From assembly GCF_036711975.1 (NCBI RefSeq), contig NC_091976.1:28086001-28150000 (forward strand): 64,000 nucleotides of DNA, read 5' to 3'. Both the position numbers and the translations under genes were made by a program. This DNA comes from Onthophagus taurus (Eukaryota; Arthropoda; Insecta; Coleoptera; Scarabaeidae). The notes beneath the pieces are model-generated. The model was not told the DNA's origin. It did no database searches and was given only the letters and a program-made list of their open reading frames with translations. This document shows, piece by piece, positions 1 through 9,108 of the stretch (within the stretch, counting starts at the first letter, position 1; each line of letters opens with the position of its first letter).

Positions 1-2067
1 TTTTAACCTACTCCAGACAATTCTGTACTTTACCGTTTTTCTGCTTGCTACCATCATCATCTTCTCCGGCTTCAACTCTCTCTTTCTCTATATATCCCAG
101 AGTCCCCCAGCTTAACTCCAAGATCCACCTCCAATATCTTTCCTAGATCTCCTCCACCATCTTGTGTTCCTGCAACACTTCAATAAAACATCGTTGAATG
201 CTCCAAAGCTGACGAATTCGTGTTGATGTATGACCCAACCCAACCAGCGCCTCGCCGGCAAGCAACCTCGGCAAAAGCAAAACCTTTTCCAGATTTGTGC
301 AAATGTTGTCGCACTTTAGAAAGATTTGGCAATTTGGTCTTTTGAGAAAATTTTGAAAACATTATTTATCTTCACAACGAGCGTATGTTAACTAACTCCA
401 TTGAAGTAGTGGAGAAGTACCAAGTCCTGAAGAGACACATATTTATAGTAGCAAAAAAAAACTTACTAGAAATCTAAAATTTGATTAAATCCGATTAATG
501 TAAAACCACTAAATACAACGTACAAGAAGTATTTGTACTTTATTTAAATTCAAAAAGCATTTTACAAATTACAGCATACATAATCATTAAAGTATATAAT
601 CCTTTTCTCGAGCTTTGCATCTCTAATTATATGCGTTTTAGTTTTATTATGCTTCGGTTACATAAGTACCAACTCAGTAAAACGACTAAAAGGACTAAAA
701 CGGTGAAACGAGTAGTTAAACAGCTTGTAAAATGACACCGATTATCAATGGAAAACGCTTCAAGTACCAGGAGTTTAGTTGAAAGTGAAGAATATTCGCG
801 TGAGACTCACTAAATAATGACAGTTTATTAGGTAGGCTCCAAAAATTATTTATAGCGACCCGGAAGCGGCCGATGCACATGCAACCTACTTTGTAGGTAC
901 TGAAACTCGTCTCTAAAACTTTATATAACACAATTACGATGGTCGGAACTATATGTTAATAAGTACAAAGGGAATTTAACATATAATTTGTATAATAGTG
1001 TTAAGAGTTTTCTTATTTACGCTTTAAAAATTTTTTTAAGATAAACCATGGTTTAATAATGACTGGAATTCTACCTGAAAAGGTGTAGAAGCTTCTACTG
1101 TCTTATTAAGATAATTTTAAAAAAATTAATAGAGTGAAAAAAATGATGATAAGATACTTTGTATTCAATTTAAAGTCGTTAAATTGACATAACTCAAACG
1201 ACCAGATGCGGTAATCTATTAAATTCACATATCTCGTTTAAATCTAGGATCGTTTATGACGCCAATTTGATGCTGCGGGAGCCGGGCTAATAAACTTCAT
1301 CGGATTAGATCAATTAGGGCAGTTAGTCACCTCGAAATAACTCAGCCGTCACGAAGCAACGCTATTTTGTCAGTCTTAATATAAAGCGTTTAAAAGAGAT
1401 GAGTGAAAACGAGCTTCATACGCGCTTCATGCAGTTAATTAGTCTTTGGAATCAGTTTTAATTAAAATCTCACTTTTCTAGTTTCTTTCAGAGAGATTTT
1501 TCATCAAATATTAATTTGATTAATATACTTATACAAGAATAGGCGAAAACTTTAGTACAGAAAATTACAGAGTCGGCAAGTTATATTGAAAGCAATCATT
1601 ATCACTTAGCGAATCACGCCTCGAAAATAATTCTATGATATTATAGGTACTTATTCAACGTCCTCGGGGTGTTTTAACCTTGCATTTGCGGCATTGTTTT
1701 TTGAGAAATAAACGAAATAAGTAGGTAATAACAATCCGTTTTTGCTCACAAATAAATCAATTCATTCTATAGAACATTCTTTTATACACAATCAAGAAAT
1801 ACAAAAAAAAACTTAAGAATCCTTTCACTGTAAAGGATTAGCAGCTAATTAAGAACACGTTTCCTTCACGATTAGTATCTCGGGATGTATTCGAGATGTA
1901 TTCAATTATCGCGAAATGGTAAAAGGAAGGAATTTATTATTTCTCGAGGTGAAGTGCATTTTGATTGAAGTTGCATTAAAGAGAAATTTATAAATTCTAC
2001 TAAGGATGGGAATGAAAGTTATTTTAAAATTAAAAAAGTTTTAATTAAAATTAAATTTTTGTTTCAG
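1..2067. other. Intron or upstream region of the PVF gene
   Basis: No exon is recognised here. It is AT-rich and presumably intronic to the PVF gene. Positions 185-262 carry one copy of the GC-rich repeat family (GCGCCTCGCCGGCAAGC) also found at 5405-5560, 6637-6850, 42264-42345 and 44955-44995. Nothing else is supportable. Confidence 0.4.
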
Positions 2068-5000
2068 GTTCAATATCAAAGAAACACAAAAATAGAACGA
2101 TTAGCTTTTGCAAATCATACAGCTTGTGGATGTATTGATAAAAATCAATTAAATGCAACCAAGTTTTCTATTGATCAGTTAAACACGATCGATTCGCCGA
2201 TGAATGTCATTAAAAATGAATATACACTGAGGTAAGAATTTATTTTAAAAAAATTAATATTTAATAACGCTTTATTTTTAGGTGCAAATGTCCATCTGAA
2301 TATGTTCCGCATTATCACGCTTCTCAATGTAAATGTGTTTGTGTCGAAGGAAACGTCGATTGTGATCGAATGAGAAAAGGAAAAGAATATATTTCATTGA
2401 CAGATAGAATGTAAGAATATATATATTATATATTTTTATATACAGGGTGTATAAAAAGTATGGAATAATGGTTCTACAGCCTAAACTTCAACTTATATTA
2501 AAAAAAGTTTTAAATAAAAGTTACTTGAAACTATTTTCCGCATATCTTGGCGTAACACCCTGTATATTTTAAGGTTTTTGGATTCCTTTTGACAAGGTGT
2601 TGCAAAATGTAATTGTTGGTTTTAATTGTTTGGTTTTAATGCTTTAAACTGTATAGTTTTTGAGATATTGAAACTTTTATTTAAAAAGATTTGACGTAGC
2701 GACAACCAAATTATGGCGTCATTATGGAATAGACAACCTAAGCGTTAACGTCACAGGGATGGGCGGAGCTTATACTGACTCCAAACATCTTCGTTGCTAA
2801 CTGTGTTGCTAACGAAAAATCCCCATATGCAATTTTTCAATAGTCATGGCTTAGGTTGTCTATAGACTGCCTAAGTCTGACGTCACAGAGGTGGGCGGAG
2901 CTTATACTGTTTTGTTGCTAACCACAGTTGCTAAGATAAATCGCCAAAAAATGTCATTTGAAATGTCATCACTTAGTTTATTTTATTTTAACACTAATGG
3001 AAAATTGCATATGGTGATTTACCGTTAGCAACGAAAATGTTTGGAGTCAGTATAAGCTCCGCCCATCTCTGTGACGTCAAGGCTTAGGTTGTCTATTGGC
3101 TACGAAAATGTTTAGAGTCGGTATAAGCTCCGCCCATCTCTATGACGTTAAGGCTTAGGTTGTCTATTAATGTTAAAATAAAATAAACTAAGTGACATTT
3201 TAGATGACATTTTAAATGATATTTTTATGGCGATTTATCTTAGCAACTGTGGTTAGCAACAAAGATGTTTGAAGTCGGTATAAGCTCCGCCCATCCCTGT
3301 GACGTCAAGGCTTAGGTTGTCTATTCCATAATGACGCCATAATTTGGTTGTCGCTACGTCAAATCTTTTTAAATAAAAGTCACAATATCTCGAAAACTAT
3401 GCAGATTAAAGCATTAAAACCTTATGGCATTTTGCAACACCTTGTCAAAAAGAATCCAAAAACCTTTAAATATACAGGGTGTTCCATTTAAAAAACACAT
3501 TCACGTTGTCCTAACTTAGACTGCCGTCATCATTTTTATTTTATTTCTACGCCAAGATATGCGGAAAATAGTTTCGTAACTTTTATTTAAAACTTTTTTG
3601 AATATAAGTTGAAGTTTAGGCTGTAGAACCATTATTCCATACTTGTTGTACACCTGTATAATATCTTTTATCCACAATCACCTTATAATTGAAGTTTTAT
3701 CCACACTTATGAACCGTATAAAGTACCACTTTATCCACTAGTGGAATAGTTACTTTATTCCACTAGTGGAATAATGAAAAATACAATCTAAATTAATCAC
3801 ATCCTATTTATTATTTATTTTAACATTAACATTTATATTAATAGACATTTCATTCTTTGATTTGTCATATTTTACTTCCTTTCCAGTAATAACCAGCTTG
3901 TAATTGTCATCGTTTCCAGAACGCATACTGCCTGTCGAAGTTTTTGAAAAATATGTAGAAACAATGGACGTTTCCTCTAGTAAGGAACGACTAGTACCAG
4001 TAGAACCTTGGATTTTTCTTGCGATATCAAGCTTATTACATCCCATAGAATCCTCGATATAAGTTTCTGCTATGTCAGAGATCCTCCACCACCCACCATG
4101 TCGTTTAATTATTGTACCTTTATTGGCCAGTAAAGTTGTTGAAGTACGCCTCATACAATGACCGCTGTAAGCTTTTGCATTTTCCAGATTCATAAACGAA
4201 GCAACTGTTGAAGGAACTTTCGACAAAGTGTTAATTCCAACAGGTTGTGAAGTACATTTTTGATTAACGTATTTTAAAAAGAATCTCTAATTGGATAACT
4301 TCTTCGGACGTAAAGACATGTATTTTCTACACGTCTCTACAGTATTGATAGAGAATCCTTTTTCTATAATTGTAAATTTTCGTGAAATACCTGTCTTGGT
4401 ATCTGGTATCGAAACAATGAAATATGCGCCCCTATCTTCTACATCACTAATTTTCAAATTAGTCAGTTCACAGCATCGACAAGCACCAGACACCCCCATT
4501 ATTAGTACAACCTAATATATTTCAAAATTTGTTATATATAATATTCAAAAGGTTAAGAGAGATTACCTTGATCATCAAATATTCTTTATCGCAAGCCCTT
4601 GTCAAAAACTCTTCGACGTGTGTTCTTTCCAATACTGCAGATTTCTTCGTCTTGTATCCTTTTGACTGATTCTTCAAATAGGCCATGAGTTTACTATATT
4701 TTCCTATGTCTACGTTTTTATAGACCTTTATAGCGGCTTTCAGCATCGAATACTTCGACCACATGAATGAATTGCTCTTCAAATTTAAGAAATACGATAG
4801 CAAGACTTCCTCATTTATTGTTATTACCCCCCGTTTTTCTTTTCATTCATTTAACTAGAAAAATACTTTTTCGTAATGTTCCCTGGACTTTGCAAGCAAT
4901 AATTGAACAGCTTCCTCAAGAATTATCTTGGGAACATTCTTCCATTTTTTCACCAACTTTATCTTTAAAACTTTCACACTTTTACAAATATGTTACAAAT

Positions 5001-7120
5001 GGAGTCGATAAACAATCGAAAATAAATAGCAACAATTCAACACCTCCCAATGCTTTTTTAGTTAATTGCCATGATTTTTGAGATGACAGCCGCTGTCAGA
5101 GTGAAATGTCAAATCATTTTTTTAATAACATTAGATGAAATTTTGGCGATTCTGATTCTAAATGAGTGTGATTGTGGATAAAACGTTGTATTGTATACGT
5201 GTTTTAGATGCATTTTATTCACTAAGAAAACTAAAACACTAATACTTTACAACATAATAGATATAAACAAATTCATCCCTCGCCTTTCTCCTTTGTATTT
5301 CCTCTTTCTTGTTGCCATACTCCTCCATCCCAGTCTTAAACTCCCTCCAATACTCTCCCAAAATCTTAAAGTCGCAATTTGTTTCAACAAAATCTTCGTC
5401 TCCCAATTCCAACCTAACTCCGCTTGCGGGCGAAGCGCTAAAATGCTCCAAAGATGAATTTATGTATGACCCAACCTAACACAGCACCAACCCAACCCAA
5501 CCAAACCCACTTAACCTAACTCACCGCCTCGCCCGCAAGCGACCTTAGACGATATTAAGCGATATTAGACGATATCGTTCATTTGATGCCTCGCAAAGTG
5601 AACCAAACGTGGTGCAACACTTGGATAAATCATCGTGAGTGCTACAATGCTCCAAAATTGACGAGTTAATAATAATGATAATAGTAATGCCTTTTATTGA
5701 ATTAAATAAACTTAATTACAATGTATAAATAAAATATGTAAGGCGGGGTCCAAATGGCACATCAAAAATGTGCCCCTGCTCACACCCAACCCACTAACAT
5801 AAATTTTATTACAAAGCAAAACGTAAGATAGCGAGCAATGTCACGGCAAGCGAGAATAGTTAAGGTAAAAGGTAAAATAAAGTAAAAGATGGCACATCAG
5901 TATACAAAAAAAAAAAATAAATAAAATAAAAGAAAAAACTATTGATCTCTCATTAGCAAGTTGACAACGGTAGACTTAAAGGCTCTGAGAGATAACATCT
6001 TTAGGTCATCAGGCAAATCGTTGTAAAGTACACAAATCTGGCACGTGAATGATCTTCTAAATAGTGACAACTTATACTTAGGAGGAGAAATTCTACCTCT
6101 GAACCTCGTATTCAGATTGTGCACATCACAACGATATCTTATTTTGTTTGTTAGGTAGAAAGGCTTCCACTGCAAACAAGAATTCTGCACTCTTTGAATG
6201 CGTAGAGTGTCAATACTATCAAGTGAGGCATGGTAAAGCGGAGCGCAGTAGGCAAAATGGGATAAAACCAGCGAATCACACTGCTGCTTCTTTAGTGTTA
6301 AGAGCAAAGAGCGACGATAAGGGTATAATGCACGAAGACTGGCATATGCTCTACGCATAAGTAACGAAATCTGCTCTTTGTATCTAAATAAGTTATCCAT
6401 GATAACCCCTAAGTTTTTTACACTTTGACTTATCGGAATAGTAACATTATTAATACTAATTGTAAACTGTGGGGTAAGCGATTTGATCAATTGCTTGAGA
6501 CTTAGAAGGATTCAAGTAGAGATTATACCTTAGTGTTAATTGATATAATTGATTTAAGTCACTATTTAGGTTCTGGAGAGCTGTTTGCCAGTCGTCCAGT
6601 GCAAAAGACGCATACAGCTGGGTATCATTAGCGTACATAACAGCGAATTAATGTTGATGCCTCGCAAAGTGAACCAAACGTCGCTTGTGGGTGAGGCTCT
6701 AAAATGTTCCAAAGCTGACGAATTCGGATTGATGTATCAAACCCAGCGCCTCGCCCGCAAGCGACCTCGGCGATATTAGATGATATCGTTCATTTGAAAT
6801 GTCTCTAGAATGTTCCGAAGCTGATAAATTCATGTTAATGTATCATACTCCTCACCAATCTATTCGATCTACGTTTTTTCAATATTTACATCCAAATGCT
6901 CCCCCTCAATGTATATCTTCATCGAGCACATTATTCCTTTTAACTCTTTAGCCTCTATTCCGCGAATAAATTCGGGCTTAATGAGCATATATGTTTTTAA
7001 TTTTGTTTTATTCAAATTTTTTTTAGATGCATTAACAAAGATCAATGTACAAAACCAACTTGTGAATATGGAAATTATTTAAATGATGTTGGAAGATGTC
7101 CGAAGAAACAAGAAAAATAA
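2068..7120 (+). CDS. PDGF/VEGF-related growth factor (PVF-like), last three exons
   Basis: Three exons read in one frame through GT-AG introns: 2068-2231, 2282-2410 and 7027-7120 (stop TAA 7118-7120). The first ends a PDGF/VEGF cystine-knot domain: Ile-Glu-Arg-Leu, then AFANHTACGC. The next two form a Cys-rich tail with CKCP, CKCVCVEG and CTKPTCEYG motifs, as in insect PVF ligands. PVFs are secreted dimeric ligands of the PVR receptor tyrosine kinase, acting in hemocyte survival and border-cell guidance (family knowledge). The signal peptide and first half of the knot must lie upstream of the window. The last intron (2411-7026) is swollen by three transposon relics. Which PVF paralogue this is cannot be decided from the C-terminus. 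Confidence 0.82.
2449..3660. mobile_element. Nested foldback element in PVF intron
   Basis: About 1.2 kb of inverted repeats within inverted repeats. The outer arms (about 2449-2570 and 3540-3660) start TATACAGGGTG and end CACCTGTATA. A second pair of arms (about 2558-2615 and 3425-3482) again has CACCCTGTATA / TATACAGGGTG borders. The core holds several forward and inverted copies of a module containing GACGTCA and ATGGGCGGAGCTTATAC (near 2760, 2890, 3050, 3120, 3290). No coding capacity. A further module copy lies at 44563-44612, so the family is dispersed. About 60 bp in the right arm (3484-3545) have no partner on the left. Confidence 0.75.
3665..5183. mobile_element. Tyrosine-recombinase element with 16-bp inverted ends
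   Basis: The YR pseudogene on the minus strand (3804-4977) is bracketed by perfect inverted repeats: TTTTATCCACAATCAC at 3665-3680 and its reverse complement at 5168-5183. Inside the left end the TTATCCAC core recurs at 3697 and about 3731, followed by a perfect 20-bp palindrome TTATTCCACTAGTGGAATAA at 3755-3774. No convincing target duplication is visible just outside the ends. The termini are inferred from the inverted repeat, so the true borders could differ. Confidence 0.55.
3804..4977 (-). pseudogene. Crypton-type tyrosine recombinase pseudogene
   Basis: Read on the minus strand, an N-terminal helical (core-binding) region at about 4977-4574 is joined over a small GT-AG intron (about 4514-4573) to the catalytic part (4513-3804). 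Landmarks of a tyrosine recombinase are present: GVSGACRCCELTNL with the first catalytic Arg, then GHCMRRTSTTLL, KRHGGWW and a Tyr in AETYIEDS. This order matches the Crypton-like recombinases common in insect genomes. The frame is broken by three in-frame stops (minus-strand codons at 4855-4857, 4843-4845 and 4287-4289) and is otherwise continuous, so decay is by point mutation and is fairly recent. No plausible start codon is preserved. Confidence 0.75.
5405..5668. repeat. Copy of GC-rich palindromic repeat family, left part
   Basis: Contains CGCTTGCGGGCGAAGCGCT, then ATGCTCCAAAG, a run of CCAACC repeats and the inverted partner CCGCCTCGCCCGCAAGCGAC, followed by a GATATTAGACGATATCG stretch. 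The sequence resumes at 6637 after a LINE insertion, so 5405-5668 and 6637-6850 look like one locus split by the LINE. The arms around a short spacer would fold back. Confidence 0.6.
5668..6640 (-). mobile_element. 5'-truncated LINE fragment (CR1/Jockey-like)
   Basis: The minus strand encodes the end of a non-LTR reverse transcriptase. 6638-6456 starts with YANDTQLYASF, a variant of the YADD active-site box (second Asp replaced by Asn), and continues to LNPSKSQ. The frame then shifts near 6485 into 6490-5939, which holds the thumb region (SVKNLGVIMD, HFAYCAPLYH) and the conserved C-terminal tail (YNDLPDDLK, LRAFKSTV). The 3' end is a short ATTATT-type simple repeat (5668-5695), typical for CR1/L2-like LINEs. 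The element is 5'-truncated, frameshifted and inactive. It interrupts a GC-rich repeat copy, with AATTAAT-like sequence on both sides as a possible target duplication. Confidence 0.75.
6637..6850. repeat. Copy of GC-rich palindromic repeat family, right part
   Basis: Begins with TTGATGCCTCGCAAAGTG, shared with 5585-5605, then CGCTTGTGGGTGAGGCTCT, the ATGTTCCAAAGCTGACGAAT spacer and the inverted partner AGCGCCTCGCCCGCAAGCG. Same family as positions 185-262 and 42264-42345. No coding potential. Confidence 0.6.
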
Positions 7121-7759
7121 GTTTAAAAAAACTGTCTTAGTGTCAGTGTAGTCAATGTGCTTTAAGAAAATATTTATATTGAAAGAAAGTAGAGACTTAT
7201 TAAAAAAAAATAATTAAAAAGAACATATTAAAATGTTTAAAACGTTCTAAAACAAATAAATTTAAGTGATAATGTACCGATCTGATTAAATAGTAAATTA
7301 TATTATATTGTTAGAGAGTAGATATCAAAAAACGGAAATAAAAAATTAATGCAAGTTTGCAGTTAAGTAAACCTGTGCAATTATTAATCCAAGAATTTAA
7401 AATGGTAAACGAAATCGCACATAAGACTTAATAACTTTGTAAATAGGTTGAAATGAATTAAATAGTATTCGTTCGCTCGTCATTAGATTCAACCAAATAG
7501 ATGTTTCCTTAAAAAAAAAATCGTATTCATTTAGATTCAATCAAAAAAAACGGGTTCGAATTATATTCAAAACATTTATGTTAAATTCCATAAATGTTAC
7601 AAAATAAATGATGAGAAAACTAAAATAATGTTAAGAAAAAACTAGTCCGCCTTGTTTAATTATCTTATTACTTAGAAAATAACGTAATTTTTAATTTTTT
7701 GGTATTATAATTTTTTTGTAAACGTACCATTTATTAATTGTAGAATGTAAATATTTCTA
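7121..7759. other. 3' flank between convergent PVF and CAP genes
   Basis: AT-rich sequence after the PVF stop, with AATAAA-like signals near 7250 and 7600. It presumably carries the two facing 3' UTRs. No gene, repeat or RNA is recognised. Confidence 0.4.
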
Positions 7760-8870
7760 TTAGCAAAATAAATTAATATAAAATTTAAAATAAATTAAAC
7801 TTATAATTAAAATCAAAAATAAAATTCCCTCGTTTTTGGTTGAGCCTAAAATAAACGGAGGTATGTAAGTGTCGTTTTCACTCGGTCTTATATCTCCACA
7901 TAAATGACTATAATTTTCATTCATTTTCATATTTTCGTTTTTTGAGCAAGCGGCGCCTTTACTAAACACCGACTTTCCCTGCACATTTCCACCTGGGCTA
8001 TAATTACAAACAATACTTAAACCAATAAAACGACTCGCCGAAAACATTGTTCGACCACAACCGATTAAATAATTATTACTCCAAACCAGTTGTGTAAAAT
8101 ATTCATATCTTTCCGAGCTAAAATTCAAATTAATTTAATTAAAATAATTTAAACAAAAATTAACATCACCCTTCCGTTTTATACCGAGTAAGAGTACCAA
8201 GTGAAATATTTCTTATTTGTTCATACCAAGACATAACAGCTAGAGTTATATATTTTTTATCACTCCAATCGATTGAATGATCTTCTGACGCAAAAGCCCA
8301 ATGACTTTGCCCGTTGTAAGTGCTTAATTCGGTTGCTCTACATTTATCACGACCTAATTTAGGAATTGGGCTTTCTTTACATTGGTTAGCCCAACATGAT
8401 GCTAAAAATTCCAACTCTTTATCATAACTCTAACAAAAAATGAATCAAAAAAAGATAAATCTCGAATTAAGACGAAAAATACCATCACATTCATATCAGA
8501 AGCTTGAGATCTTCCGATTCTCTGTTCGCCACCGGAAGCAATTAAATTTCGATAAGAATTGTGTAAATGTAACATTAAAGCTTTATCGGATTCGCTAAAA
8601 GGGATTCGTTGGTGTTTAACCCCACAAGTGTAACTTGGAAAACACGGCTAAAAACATTAAAACAATCAATTTCGATTTGAAATAATAAAATTAACCCACG
8701 TAATAGCTACAAGCAACATTTTCTTCATAATACCCCGCTTCCGAGTTGTAACATTTTTGATTACAATAATATTGGTATTGCTCTGGGATTATTCGTCCGG
8801 TATCTTGAGGTGGATGATGTGCACGAATGTAAGATAAAAATAGTAACATTAGGAAAGAAAAAAGTGACAT
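7760..8870 (-). CDS. CAP/SCP-domain protein (venom allergen 5-like), possibly membrane-anchored
   Basis: Four exons on the minus strand: 8700-8870, 8483-8647, 8170-8429 and 7760-8117, all frame-compatible, giving about 317 aa. The start is the ATG at 8870, followed by a signal peptide (FSFLMLLFLSYIRAH). CAP landmarks follow in order: an LHNSYRNLIASGG helix, DMNVMSYDKELEFLASCWANQC, SHWAF, WYEQI, then FTQLVWSNNYLIGCGRT and CNYSPGGN. CAP proteins are usually secreted and include salivary and venom antigens and sterol-binding proteins. Oddities: the conserved His of the usual G-H-Y-T-Q box is Tyr here (E-Y-F-T-Q), so the metal-binding tetrad is probably incomplete, and the protein ends in a hydrophobic stretch (ILFLILIISLIYF) that suggests a GPI signal or a membrane anchor. 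The donor of exon 1 (GTGGGT) is slightly weak. Confidence 0.85.
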
Positions 8871-9108
8871 TTTGATTAATTTTTCGTTTGTGGTTATAAA
8901 TCAAAATTTATCAAAATTGACGGTGAAAATGTCTTATGGGAAGATAAAATCTCGCAGAAAAGAGATTTGTTATAGGAAAAAATAATTTGTTGCTTTTTTT
9001 TGGTATTATTTCTCGTTAATAAGTTATAATCGAGTGGTGTTTCTACAATTTGAAGAAAAAAAGGTAAGATAAATTTATTTTTCTTTAATTAACCTTACAG
9101 CACACGTA
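8871..9108. other. Upstream region of the CAP gene
   Basis: A TTTATAA box on the minus strand (8894-8900) lies only about 25 bases from the start codon, so it is either a TATA box with a very short leader or chance. Nothing else is seen before the satellite array begins. Confidence 0.25.
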
